Notes: a model not told the origin generated them from the sequence alone. Counted from the stretch's first letter, positions 1-5,364 are shown. The stretch: DNA of 11,340 nt from Candidatus Woykebacteria bacterium RBG_16_39_9b (GCA_001816695.1 MHCR01000022.1:1603-12942), one strand, 5' to 3'. Numbers and translations are program-made.

Positions 1-216
1 CTTCCTAAAATGAGCGGTATTGATGTTCTTAAAGCACTAAAAGAAAATCCGCTCACAAAAAGCATCCCAACTCTTCTTTTGACTAATCTTGGCGAGGAAA
101 GCATTATTAAAGAAGGTTTTGAACTTGGTGCAGATGGATATCTTTTAAAAGTTTCCTATACTCCGGCCCAAGTCGTAGAAGAGTCTCGCAAGTTTATTAC
201 GGAGAAAAAAAGCTAG
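1..216 (+). CDS. Response regulator receiver domain, C-terminal part (5'-truncated)
   Basis: The frame is open from base 1, reading LPKMSGIDVLK before the first ATG, so the gene starts outside the window. That motif is the classic segment just after the phospho-accepting aspartate of CheY-like receivers (usually D-x-x-LPxMxG). It is followed by IPTLLLTN, where the conserved Thr/Ser of beta-4 would sit, then GADGYLLK, which carries the conserved lysine of beta-5. The protein ends about 15 residues after the last helix, so this is a stand-alone receiver or the C-terminal receiver of a larger protein. The phosphorylated Asp itself is not visible. The proline that normally follows the beta-5 lysine is displaced (LLKVSYTP), as is common in divergent receivers. 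No output domain follows, and no partner kinase is in view. The next gene begins 24 bases downstream without an obvious promoter, so co-transcription is possible. Confidence 0.88.
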   Translation, partial: LPKMSGIDVLKALKENPLTKSIPTLLLTNLGEESIIKEGFELGADGYLLKVSYTPAQVVEESRKFITEKKS

Positions 217-240
217 TTCCATATTGATAAAAAGCCCCAA

Positions 241-1065
241 ATGACAAAGATAGAAGTCGGATTCGAGTTTAGACAAAACCCAGTCAATCGAAAATGGGTA
301 ATAATTGCACCTAAGAGATCGCTGAGACCAAACATTGAAGGAGGCTTAGAACCGGCCTGTCCGTTTTGTCCTGGAAGAGAATCCTGGACGCCCAAAGAAG
401 TTTTTAGAATTGGTCATGATGGTAAAGAAGACAGCCATTGGGAAATAAGAGTAGTGCCTAATAAATTTCCCTTCGCTCCTATACACGAGATAATAACTCA
501 TTCCCCAGATCATGATGGCAGTCTTTTTACTTATAACCACGAACAAATAAAAAGGATTTTTAGAGTGTATAAAATGAGGTTCTGTGAATATGAGAAGAAA
601 GGCCAAGTGTATATTTTCCATAATCACGGTCCTGGAGCAGCTGAAAGTTTACCGCATGATCACACTCAACTGGCCGTAATTCCTCCAAACATTACTTTAG
701 ATATTCCAATAATGGGCGAAGTAGAAAATCAGTTTAAAGATAGCCGACATTTCATACTTTCCTGTCCAAATACAAGTGAATGGCCTTATGAAGTTTGGAT
801 TATACCCAAAAATAGAGGCAGAACATACGGGGAAATAACTGAAGAGGAAATCGATAATTTAGCAGCTGTATATCAAGAAACTCTTGTTAAGATGCAAAAC
901 TTTTTTGGGGTAGATTTCTCCTTTAATCATTACATTTATCCAGGCGGAGATTGGTATTTAAGGCTCATTCCACGCGTTAAAGTGCCCGGAGGTTTTGAAC
1001 TTGGGACTGGCGTGTTCGTGAATACAGTAGATCCAAAAACGGCCGCCAAGCAACTTTCAGAATAA
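241..1065 (+). CDS. galT: Galactose-1-phosphate uridylyltransferase-like protein (GalT/HIT superfamily)
   Basis: The 274-residue protein is somewhat shorter than classical GalT (about 340). In order it shows the N-terminal FRQNPVNRKWVIIAPKR strand, a CxxC zinc pair (C40, C43; CPFCPGRE) and VVPNKFPF at 71-78. It then has the HIT-type active site PHDHTQ, with H139, H141 and Q143. In GalT the second histidine of HPHGQ is the uridylylated nucleophile, so H141 would take that role. The C-terminus GFELGTGVFVNTVDP also matches the family. GalT exchanges UMP between UDP-glucose and galactose-1-phosphate in the Leloir pathway. Oddities: the usual HPH is HDH, and the second-half metal-binding HxHIEF segment reads WYLRLIPR, so substrate specificity is uncertain. 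A related nucleotidyltransferase or phosphorylase acting on another sugar nucleotide is possible. No other Leloir gene is nearby. No Shine-Dalgarno precedes the ATG. Confidence 0.8.
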   Translation: MTKIEVGFEFRQNPVNRKWVIIAPKRSLRPNIEGGLEPACPFCPGRESWTPKEVFRIGHDGKEDSHWEIRVVPNKFPFAPIHEIITHSPDHDGSLFTYNHEQIKRIFRVYKMRFCEYEKKGQVYIFHNHGPGAAESLPHDHTQLAVIPPNITLDIPIMGEVENQFKDSRHFILSCPNTSEWPYEVWIIPKNRGRTYGEITEEEIDNLAAVYQETLVKMQNFFGVDFSFNHYIYPGGDWYLRLIPRVKVPGGFELGTGVFVNTVDPKTAAKQLSE

Positions 1066-1068
1066 TAC

Positions 1069-1097
1069 TTTCCAAAAAACCCCGCTGATATTAAAAT
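1069..1097 (+). promoter_or_regulatory. Putative promoter for the MIP18-family gene
   Basis: TTTCCA (1069-1074), a 17-base spacer and TAAAAT (1092-1097) lie six bases before the ATG at 1104. The -35 is a weak match. The placement fits the short-leader pattern seen at other genes in this window. Confidence 0.4.
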
Positions 1098-1103
1098 GCA
1101 GCT

Positions 1104-1400
1104 ATGAGTAAAAACCCCGTCATAGAAAAGCTTAAAGAAGTCAAAGATCCAGAACTTTTAATTAATATTGTTGATTTGGGGCTTATTTATAAGGCTGAAA
1201 TTCGGGGTAAAACTGCTTTTGTCTTGATGACTTTAACTTTTCCGGGTTGTCCATTAGGTTCAGTAATAAATCGTGAAGTGAATGAGAAACTTAAAACTTT
1301 ACCAGGTATAGATGATGTTAGATTGGAGATAACGTTTGATCCACCTTGGGATTTTTCTAAAGTAAGCCCACAAGCAAAAGCTGAACTTGGGATAATATAA
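1104..1400 (+). CDS. MIP18/DUF59 family iron-sulfur cluster assembly protein (SufT-like)
   Basis: The 98-residue protein is a single DUF59 domain at its normal length. Visible signatures are D15-P16-E17, then NIVDLGLIY (21-29), MTLTFPGCP with the conserved cysteine C49, and the DPPW motif near residue 78. Family members (SufT, PaaD-like, the N-domain of some Mrp proteins) help mature Fe-S proteins in the cytoplasm, and the conserved cysteine is important for function. No SUF or ISC operon genes are adjacent, so a general Fe-S maturation role is inferred from the family only. The ATG at 1104 is the first in frame and directly precedes the conserved start of the domain. It has no Shine-Dalgarno. 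The gene lies 38 bases after galT and 47 before the next gene, all on the same strand. Confidence 0.9.
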   Translation: MSKNPVIEKLKEVKDPELLINIVDLGLIYKAEIRGKTAFVLMTLTFPGCPLGSVINREVNEKLKTLPGIDDVRLEITFDPPWDFSKVSPQAKAELGII

Positions 1401-1428
1401 ATTAATGCTATCAAAAGCACTTTTTTGT

Positions 1429-1434
1429 TAAAAT
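1429..1434 (+). promoter_or_regulatory. Putative -10 element for the CvpA-CAP gene
   Basis: TAAAAT lies 13 bases before the ATG at 1448, in an AT-rich gap. No convincing -35 is visible at the right distance, so read-through from upstream is also possible. Confidence 0.3.
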
Positions 1435-1447
1435 AAAATTAAATCTA

Positions 1448-2428
1448 ATGGGATTTAATTTTGTTGATATCGTAATTCTATTTTTTGCTATTTTTTTCCT
1501 CTGGCAAGGTTATCAATACGGTTTTATAGCAGGTGTTTTAAATTTAGTCGTTACCATTGTTGCTATATTTTTGGCCACCTTCTTTTACCCCCAAGCGGGA
1601 GATTATTTAGTAAAGTCGTTTAATTGGGGAACTAACATTAGTGCTGTGGTTGCTTTTTTTGGAATATTAATTATAACAGAGCTGATATTAGGCTTTCTGT
1701 CTAATAGAGTGTATTCATATTTATCTCCTTACTACAAAAAAATAGAGCTGATTAGTAAAGTTGATAAATTTCTAGGTGTTTTTCCATCGTTAGTTGTTGG
1801 TATTTTTCTGCTTAGTCTTATTTTATTTCTCCCCTTAATCTTACCTGTTAAAGATGATTTGAAAAATCCAATTCAAGAATCTTGGTGGGGGAAAAATGTC
1901 TTGACGCTTGGGTTTAAGTATCAGCCTCAGTTCGAAACGTTAATTGGCAAATTGCCGTATAAGAATCTTGCGTATCTTATTACACCGGAACCGGACTCAA
2001 CAGATAGTGTTGAATTGAATATTCCTCAGAAAGTGACTTTTGCCCCAGATCCGACAGCAGAGGAATCGATGTTTAATTTAGTTAATCAAGAAAGGCTAAA
2101 AAGAGGGATTAGCGTTCTTACTTTCAGAAGAGAATTGCGTGATGTAGGAAGAGCACATTGCCTTGATATGTTTAAAAAAAGCTATTTTTCACATTACACA
2201 CTGGAAGGTTTATCTCCTTTTGATAGGATGGATGAAGCAGGCATTGCATACAAGGTGGCCGGCGAAAATTTAGCTTATGCGCCAAGCGTCAAGATTGCTC
2301 ATGAGGGTTTAATGAACTCAAAAGGGCACAGAGAAAATATTTTAAGGGTGGAATTTGGAAGATTAGGTGTTGGCGTCATTGATGGTGGAATTAATGGGAA
2401 GATGTTCTGCCAGGAATACTCTGATTAA
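1448..2428 (+). CDS. CvpA-like membrane domain fused to a CAP/SCP domain
   Basis: The 326-residue protein has two parts. Residues 1-133 hold about four hydrophobic segments (roughly 5-19, 26-47, 65-85, 112-133), with the DIVILFFAIFFLWQGYQYGF start typical of CvpA-family proteins. Residues 206-325 form a CAP (SCP/PR-1) domain: MFNLVNQERLKRG, then H237, FSH with H249, GENLAY with E273 and GHRENIL with H294. These match the CAP histidine-glutamate cluster. A linker of about 70 residues (135-205) separates the two. The likely topology places CAP outside the membrane. CvpA is linked to colicin V production and envelope homeostasis in E. coli. Bacterial CAP domains are secreted proteins of mostly unknown activity. 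The fusion suggests a membrane-tethered surface protein; its substrate is unknown. Confidence 0.88.
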   Translation: MGFNFVDIVILFFAIFFLWQGYQYGFIAGVLNLVVTIVAIFLATFFYPQAGDYLVKSFNWGTNISAVVAFFGILIITELILGFLSNRVYSYLSPYYKKIELISKVDKFLGVFPSLVVGIFLLSLILFLPLILPVKDDLKNPIQESWWGKNVLTLGFKYQPQFETLIGKLPYKNLAYLITPEPDSTDSVELNIPQKVTFAPDPTAEESMFNLVNQERLKRGISVLTFRRELRDVGRAHCLDMFKKSYFSHYTLEGLSPFDRMDEAGIAYKVAGENLAYAPSVKIAHEGLMNSKGHRENILRVEFGRLGVGVIDGGINGKMFCQEYSD

Positions 2429-2447
2429 ATAAAAAACCGAAATGTGT

Positions 2448-2476
2448 TTGAAACAAACCCTCCTCGATGATATAAT
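2448..2476 (+). promoter_or_regulatory. Promoter of the tRNA locus
   Basis: TTGAAA (2448-2453), a 17-base spacer and TATAAT (2471-2476) with an upstream TG (extended -10). This is one of the best promoters in the window and points at the split tRNA starting at 2501. The -35 is inside a small inverted repeat, GTTTG-AAA-CAAAC (2446-2458), which could be an operator or coincidence. Confidence 0.75.
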
Positions 2477-2534
2477 CCTCCTGCTTTAGATTATAAATTT
2501 GGATCGGTAGCTCAGTGGTAGAGCACCACTCTTT

Positions 2535-2687
2535 AGCGAACTTTGACAGAATGCTGGGCGCATAGCTCAGCGGTTAGAGCACCACTCTTATAAAGTGGGG
2601 GTCCTTGGTTCGAATCCAAGTGCGCCCACCAGTAGCCTTAGCCGGCTAGATCATTTTGGTGCAAAGTTCACGCCCTGCTAAGCGGAG
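2535..2687 (+). other. Insertion or intron-like element inside the interrupted tRNA, carrying tRNA-Ile
   Basis: The 153-bp segment in the host tRNA anticodon loop (boundaries shiftable by one base) carries inverted complements near its ends. TTAGC (2533-2537) pairs with GCTAA (2677-2681), and GAACTTTG (2538-2545) pairs exactly with CAAAGTTC (2662-2669). Together they give 13 bp broken by a 7-base bulge on the 3' side. Between the arms sit a full tRNA-Ile (2556-2631) and a small hairpin TAGCC/GGCTA (2633-2648). Without the tRNA only 77 bases remain, too few for a group I intron core, and no P7-type motif is recognised. The paired arms would bring the two exon ends together in RNA. The processing route is unknown. 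Confidence 0.6.
2556..2631 (+). tRNA. tRNA-Ile(UAU)
   Basis: This is a complete canonical cloverleaf of 76 bases with encoded CCA. The acceptor GGGCGCA/TGCGCCC is perfect. The D-arm is GCTC/GAGC. The anticodon stem CCACT/AGTGG has loop CTTATAA (anticodon TAT at 2589-2591). The variable loop is GGGTC and the T-arm is CTTGG-TTCGAAT-CCAAG, with discriminator A. It decodes AUA directly. Many bacteria instead read AUA with a CAU tRNA modified by TilS, so a UAU tRNA is a less common solution. The gene lies entirely inside the insertion that splits the surrounding tRNA, and its anticodon arm is nearly identical to that of the host tRNA. Confidence 0.95.
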
Positions 2688-2737
2688 TAAAGTGGGGGTC
2701 GGTGGTTCGAATCCACCTCGGTCCGACAAATCTATTT

Positions 2738-3136
2738 ATGAAAGTCTTCTACATATTACTAGCTGACCATGCTTTTTTGTCGATAGATAAAAAGGTAAAT
2801 ATAATTGGAGTGTTTGAGACGATCAACACAACAAATTTTCCAGTAACTCATCCAAGGTTTGTGGTTGTGGGCGCAATACAACCCACAAAAACCGAATTTA
2901 AAATCGCTCTTGATATTGTAGATCCGCAAGGAGATTCTATTTTAGGCCAGTTACAAGAAAGAGAAGTAAAATTGCCAGAAAATGCACACAATCAAAATTT
3001 TAATTTTATTATTGAAATTATTAACACGACGTTTAAGAACATCGGACAGTACAAAGTCGAACTGTTAATTGATAAAAAGAAAATTACCGAGGTACCTTTG
3101 AGAGTAGCGGAAACAACTTCAGTAAGAGCCTCTTAA
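2738..3136 (+). CDS. DUF6941-like conserved protein
   Basis: The 132-residue soluble protein resembles DUF6941. Its start MKVFYILLADHAFLS, then VNIIGVFETI and FVVVGAI, follow the family pattern of an N-terminal 'LADxA..d..kvniiGifd' strand set. Later come a beta-rich segment ALDIVDPQGDSI and a C-terminal strand YKVELLIDKKKI. No enzymatic motif is visible, and the family has no settled function. The ATG at 2738 was chosen because the longer frame, beginning at 2702, would start inside the tRNA T-arm. The gene begins only 12 bases after the end of the split tRNA, with no promoter of its own, so its mRNA probably comes from tRNA 3' processing or read-through of the 2448 promoter. It converges with the recombinase gene, with three bases between the two stop codons. 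Confidence 0.7.
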   Translation: MKVFYILLADHAFLSIDKKVNIIGVFETINTTNFPVTHPRFVVVGAIQPTKTEFKIALDIVDPQGDSILGQLQEREVKLPENAHNQNFNFIIEIINTTFKNIGQYKVELLIDKKKITEVPLRVAETTSVRAS

Positions 3137-3139
3137 AAC

Positions 3140-4012
3140 TTAAAGTTCTTCAAGCTTAATTGGTTCTTCAAGTCTTCCCTGGATTAAATTGAGGTATTTT
3201 TCTGTTGTGGCTAGACGTTTGTGACCCGCCAATTTAGATACGAGAACAAGGGAAGTACCAGCCATAAGATGATGCGCAACAAAAGTGTGCCGCAAATCGT
3301 TTACTTTAGCATCCTTAATACCGGCTAATTTGAAATAACGATCAATTGCAGTTCGAATGTTTCTAACTAGAAGAGGGCGCCCGGTTTTTGTTATGAAAAG
3401 ATGATCACTTTTTACGTTTGGTCGAATATCCAAGTAGTGTTTCAAAGACGATTCAGCGGCTTTGTTGAGAGGTACAACTCTTTCAGGATAGCTTTCTCCG
3501 GGGGGAATAGATAGTTCGCCAGATTTATTACCTTGGGAAGATTTTATGTCAGAAAGTGTAAGTTTTGCTAATTCCCCAATTCTAATTCCGGTTTGGAGCA
3601 AAAGCTCGATAATAGCACTCATTCTTATGTCTGCCCTAGCGGCGTCGCGCAGGGCTCTGTATTCCATCTTCGTAAGGATTCTGGGAGGTTTCATCTCAAA
3701 TTTAGGATGTTCTATTAAAGTAGCTGGGTCGTCAGTTATGTAATCGTTAACTTTCAGAAAACGAAAAAAAGTTTTTGTTGAATTTGTTTTTCGAGAAATA
3801 CTTTTAGGAGTGTAGCCTTCTTTTGATAATTTGGCCATAAATGCCTGTAGATCTTTTGATGAGATATCGTGAACTTGAGTTTTATCCACCTCTTTTAGAA
3901 AATCTTTTAACTGTTCAATATCCTTTCCATAAGCTAAAACAGTCGCACTGCTGCGACCCTGTTTTTTTAAGTGATTTATGAATTTTGAATGCGCTTCGTG
4001 AATAGGAATCAT
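3140..4012 (-). CDS. Tyrosine recombinase, Xer-like, with altered catalytic residues
   Basis: The 290-residue protein has the two-domain Xer layout: an N-terminal SAM-like core-binding domain (about 5-90) and a catalytic domain (about 110-280). Catalytic residues seen are R144 (QTGIRIGEL), R241 (DLRHTF), H264 (LAGHKR) and nucleophile Y273 (TTEKYL). Two usual positions differ: the H of HxxR is N238, and the beta-hairpin lysine (GKG in XerD) reads GES around E173. Length and lone-gene context suit a chromosomal Xer recombinase that resolves chromosome dimers, or a small integrase. No phage genes or clear attachment sites are nearby. It has its own excellent promoter on the minus strand. The start ATG at 4012 has no Shine-Dalgarno and only a very short leader. 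Confidence 0.88.
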   Translation of the reverse strand: MIPIHEAHSKFINHLKKQGRSSATVLAYGKDIEQLKDFLKEVDKTQVHDISSKDLQAFMAKLSKEGYTPKSISRKTNSTKTFFRFLKVNDYITDDPATLIEHPKFEMKPPRILTKMEYRALRDAARADIRMSAIIELLLQTGIRIGELAKLTLSDIKSSQGNKSGELSIPPGESYPERVVPLNKAAESSLKHYLDIRPNVKSDHLFITKTGRPLLVRNIRTAIDRYFKLAGIKDAKVNDLRHTFVAHHLMAGTSLVLVSKLAGHKRLATTEKYLNLIQGRLEEPIKLEEL

Positions 4013-4026
4013 ACCTAACTAAAAAT

Positions 4027-4055
4027 ATTTTAACACCCAGTAAAATACATGTCAA
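4027..4055 (-). promoter_or_regulatory. Promoter of the Xer-like recombinase
   Basis: On the minus strand a perfect TTGACA (4050-4055), a 17-base spacer and TAAAAT (4027-4032) precede the ATG at 4012. The expected start of transcription is about eight bases before the ATG, leaving no room for a Shine-Dalgarno. Confidence 0.85.
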
Positions 4056-4232
4056 GAGACTATGGGGTTTGTATCAAAAATTAATTGTAAACAGGTTCTA
4101 AGGAAAAATTGCGATAGAACGCTATATATTTATCAGGCCTATATAGTTAATATAAAAGACTAGGTTTTTATCCATCTATACTTTACTTATTTATTAATGA
4201 AGCCTTGCGAGCTCAGATTGCTAGGTGAGTTT
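4056..4232. other. Non-coding gap between divergent genes with two inverted repeats
   Basis: No credible gene is seen. Two inverted repeats are present: GTTCTA (4095-4100) with TAGAAC (4115-4120), and CTATATA (4122-4128) with TATATAG (4140-4146). They could be operator or recombinase-binding sites near the Xer gene, but neither matches a known site and both are AT-rich. There is no T-tract to make them terminators. Confidence 0.35.
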
Positions 4233-4236
4233 ATTG

Positions 4237-4242
4237 TATAAT
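4237..4242 (+). promoter_or_regulatory. -10 element of the FtsB/DivIC-like gene
   Basis: A perfect TATAAT lies eight bases before the ATG at 4251. No clear -35 is present at 17 bases. The arrangement matches the trpS -10 (TTGTATAAT in both). Confidence 0.6.
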
Positions 4243-4250
4243 TTGATGTA

Positions 4251-4598
4251 ATGAGAAAGCTGTTTGGAATATTCTTAGTGATATTTTTGTTTGTCATTGT
4301 GTTTAACCTGTCGCGGGAAATTTGGAATTCTTATCAGAGTATAAAAGAGATCAGCAAGACAGAAGAGGAATTGGATAAATTACAAAAGGAACAAGAGAAA
4401 TTAAAAGCCCAGTTAGATTTTAGAAAATCAGATTTTTTTGTTGAAGAGCAAGCTCGAGATAAACTTGGGTTCTCTAAACCCGGTGAGGAAGCTATTATTA
4501 TTAAGGACGAATCGCTACTAACAAAACCTGGGACGTCAGAAGAAAGAAATTTACCTAACTGGCGCAGGTGGTTAAGTTTATTTTGTGAAAGTTGTTAA
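4251..4598 (+). CDS. Septum formation initiator, FtsB/DivIC-like
   Basis: The 115-residue protein has the FtsB/DivIC plan: a short cytoplasmic start (MRK), one membrane helix (about 4-20) and a coiled coil rich in E, K and L (about 28-60). The family signature follows, FFVEEQARDKLGFSKPGEE (about 62-80). FtsB and DivIC pair with FtsL and FtsQ/DivIB in the divisome and help activate septal cell-wall synthesis from the outer face of the membrane. The hydrophilic tail after the signature is longer than in E. coli FtsB and ends with a cysteine. The start fits the TATAAT just upstream, and no Shine-Dalgarno is present. It converges with the next, minus-strand gene, 15 bases apart, with no obvious terminator between them. 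Confidence 0.88.
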   Translation: MRKLFGIFLVIFLFVIVFNLSREIWNSYQSIKEISKTEEELDKLQKEQEKLKAQLDFRKSDFFVEEQARDKLGFSKPGEEAIIIKDESLLTKPGTSEERNLPNWRRWLSLFCESC

Positions 4599-4613
4599 CT
4601 TGGATCGAATAGT

Positions 4614-5072
4614 TTATTGGACAAAATCCTCTTTTGCCCCTCTATACAAAGAAAGAGAAGTCAAAGAGCTTTTACCGTAAACGTTGTCTGCTTCAACCAT
4701 AAGCTCGTATGTGCCGGGGGGCAATTTGCTAATATTCCAAAGCCATTTAAATGGAGTATCCTTTAGCGTTGCAACATGAACTCTATTCACATAAATTTTC
4801 ACAGAGGAGATTTCAGTATCGTCATTTACCTGTATGTCTAAAGGTACCACACTACCCACGATCCTAGAGTTGTTTTGAAGATTATGGATTAAGATAGATG
4901 GAGGCTTTTGGCCAAATCTAGTATATGTATTTGAATTAATCGCCCGTTCCGTTACTCCCAAAGCTAGGGAACTTAGAGTTAAAACCACAAAAAATAAAAG
5001 GAAAAAACCAAAAAAGTCAGTGAATCTGTATGGCGGGTTGATAACTTCTCGAAATTTACTAATCATGGCCAT
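4614..5072 (-). CDS. Membrane-anchored Ig-like domain protein
   Basis: The 152-residue protein has a short cytoplasmic N-terminus, a strongly hydrophobic segment (about 19-40, FFGFFLLFFVVLTLSSLAL) and an extracellular part from about 57. The latter resembles a bacterial Ig-like domain: PPSILIHNLQNNSRIVG, then VNDDTEISSVKIYVN, PFKWLWNISKLPPGTYELMV and DNVYGKSSL. The strand order with PPGTYELMVEADN is typical of Ig folds found after penicillin-binding or peptidase domains. Here the Ig domain stands alone on a membrane anchor. The related architecture in some bacteria is a C-terminal tail of transglycosylase-type penicillin-binding proteins, but no catalytic domain is present here. Either ATG, 5072 or 5066, could be the start. 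The 5072 ATG lies five bases after the -10 box and would be essentially leaderless. Function unknown. Confidence 0.75.
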   Translation of the reverse strand: MAMISKFREVINPPYRFTDFFGFFLLFFVVLTLSSLALGVTERAINSNTYTRFGQKPPSILIHNLQNNSRIVGSVVPLDIQVNDDTEISSVKIYVNRVHVATLKDTPFKWLWNISKLPPGTYELMVEADNVYGKSSLTSLSLYRGAKEDFVQ

Positions 5073-5077
5073 GTTTA

Positions 5078-5107
5078 ATGATATTTTTCTATGACCTCTT
5101 TTGTCAA
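5078..5107 (-). promoter_or_regulatory. Promoter of the Ig-like membrane protein
   Basis: On the minus strand a perfect TTGACA (5102-5107), an 18-base spacer and TATCAT (5078-5083) are followed after five bases by the ATG at 5072. Transcription would begin at or next to the start codon. Confidence 0.7.
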
Positions 5108-5125
5108 ATTAGAAAGAACTGAGTG

Positions 5126-5155
5126 TTGATTGAAAAGAATCGCTTATGTTAAAAT
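5126..5155 (+). promoter_or_regulatory. Promoter of initiator tRNA-Met
   Basis: TTGATT (5126-5131), an 18-base spacer and TAAAAT (5150-5155) lie about 46 bases upstream of the tRNA. Confidence 0.55.
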
Positions 5156-5201
5156 AAGCCGCGCGATATACGCTTGAGTAGTACTGCTAAATTCAGACCA
5201 T

Positions 5202-5275
5202 CGCGGGTGGGGGGTCGGTATCCCGTGAGGCTCATAATCTCACTTAAGCCGGTTCAATTCCGGCACCCGCAACCA
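5202..5275 (+). tRNA. Initiator tRNA-fMet(CAU)
   Basis: The acceptor CGCGGGT/ACCCGCA has the C1 x A72 mismatch (5202 and 5271) that marks bacterial initiator tRNAs. Anticodon CAT is at 5233-5235 in loop CTCATAA, the T-arm is GCCGG-TTCAATT-CCGGC, the discriminator is A, and CCA is encoded (5273-5275). The D-loop is compact (TCGGTA with GGG/CCC stem). Unusually, the anticodon stem is TGAGG/TCTCA. The three consecutive G-C pairs next to the loop, used by the ribosome to select initiators, are replaced by A-T, G-C and G-T. Confidence 0.93.
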
Positions 5276-5308
5276 AATTCCGCAGTAAGCCACAGCTCGG
5301 CAAGCCAA

Positions 5309-5346
5309 CACAAACCCCGCTTTTAAGGCAAGGGTTTGTGCGTTTT
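5309..5346 (+). terminator. Intrinsic terminator after initiator tRNA-Met
   Basis: A perfect 9-bp inverted repeat CACAAACCC (5309-5317) and GGGTTTGTG (5332-5340) with a 14-base loop is followed by CGTTTT. The T-tract is short, but the position, 34 bases after the tRNA, is right. Confidence 0.7.
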
Positions 5347-5364
5347 AGGTAGGTTTGTTATAAT
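5336..5364 (+). promoter_or_regulatory. Promoter of elongator tRNA-Met
   Basis: TTGTGC (5336-5341), a 17-base spacer and TATAAT (5359-5364) with TG one base before it (extended -10). The -35 overlaps the 3' arm of the preceding terminator. Confidence 0.65.

Larger units (their letters stand above)
2501..2725 (+). tRNA. Interrupted tRNA, Lys(UUU) or Thr(UGU), split in the anticodon loop
   Basis: The 5' part (2501 to about 2534) has acceptor strand GGATCGG, D-arm GCTC/GAGC and anticodon 5' stem CCACT. The 3' part (about 2688 to 2725) has AGTGG, variable loop GGGTC, T-arm GGTGG-TTCGAAT-CCACC and acceptor strand TCGGTCC. The acceptor strands pair over 7 bp with two G-U pairs, and the anticodon stem pairs 5 of 5, so the two parts belong to one tRNA. 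Between them lie 153 bp containing another tRNA. If bases 2535-2687 are removed the loop reads CTTTTAA (Lys UUU). If 2534-2686 are removed it reads CTTGTAA (Thr UGU). The Lys reading is slightly favoured by the GG start and by U and G at the two boundaries. CCA is not encoded (G-ACA follows). It may also be a disrupted, non-functional tRNA. Confidence 0.65.

Noticed and set aside
2535..2687. Group I intron in the split tRNA
   Set aside because: U before and G at the end of the insert fit the rule, but only 77 bases remain apart from the inner tRNA and no conserved core (P3/P7) is recognisable.
2526..2695. Archaeal-type bulge-helix-bulge intron
   Set aside because: The pairing has a 7-base bulge on one side and unequal loops, not two 3-base bulges around a 4-bp helix.
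2702..2737. Longer N-terminus for the DUF6941-like gene
   Set aside because: This extension begins inside the T-arm of the tRNA. The family start MKVFYILLADHAF agrees with ATG 2738.
4122..4146. dif-like site for the Xer recombinase
   Set aside because: The repeat has 7-base arms and an 11-base centre, unlike the 11-6-11 layout of dif, and is only AT-rich sequence.
4197..4241. 14-codon ORF after TATACT, upstream of the FtsB-like gene
   Set aside because: It has no compositional bias, no terminator or structure follows, and it is short enough to occur by chance.
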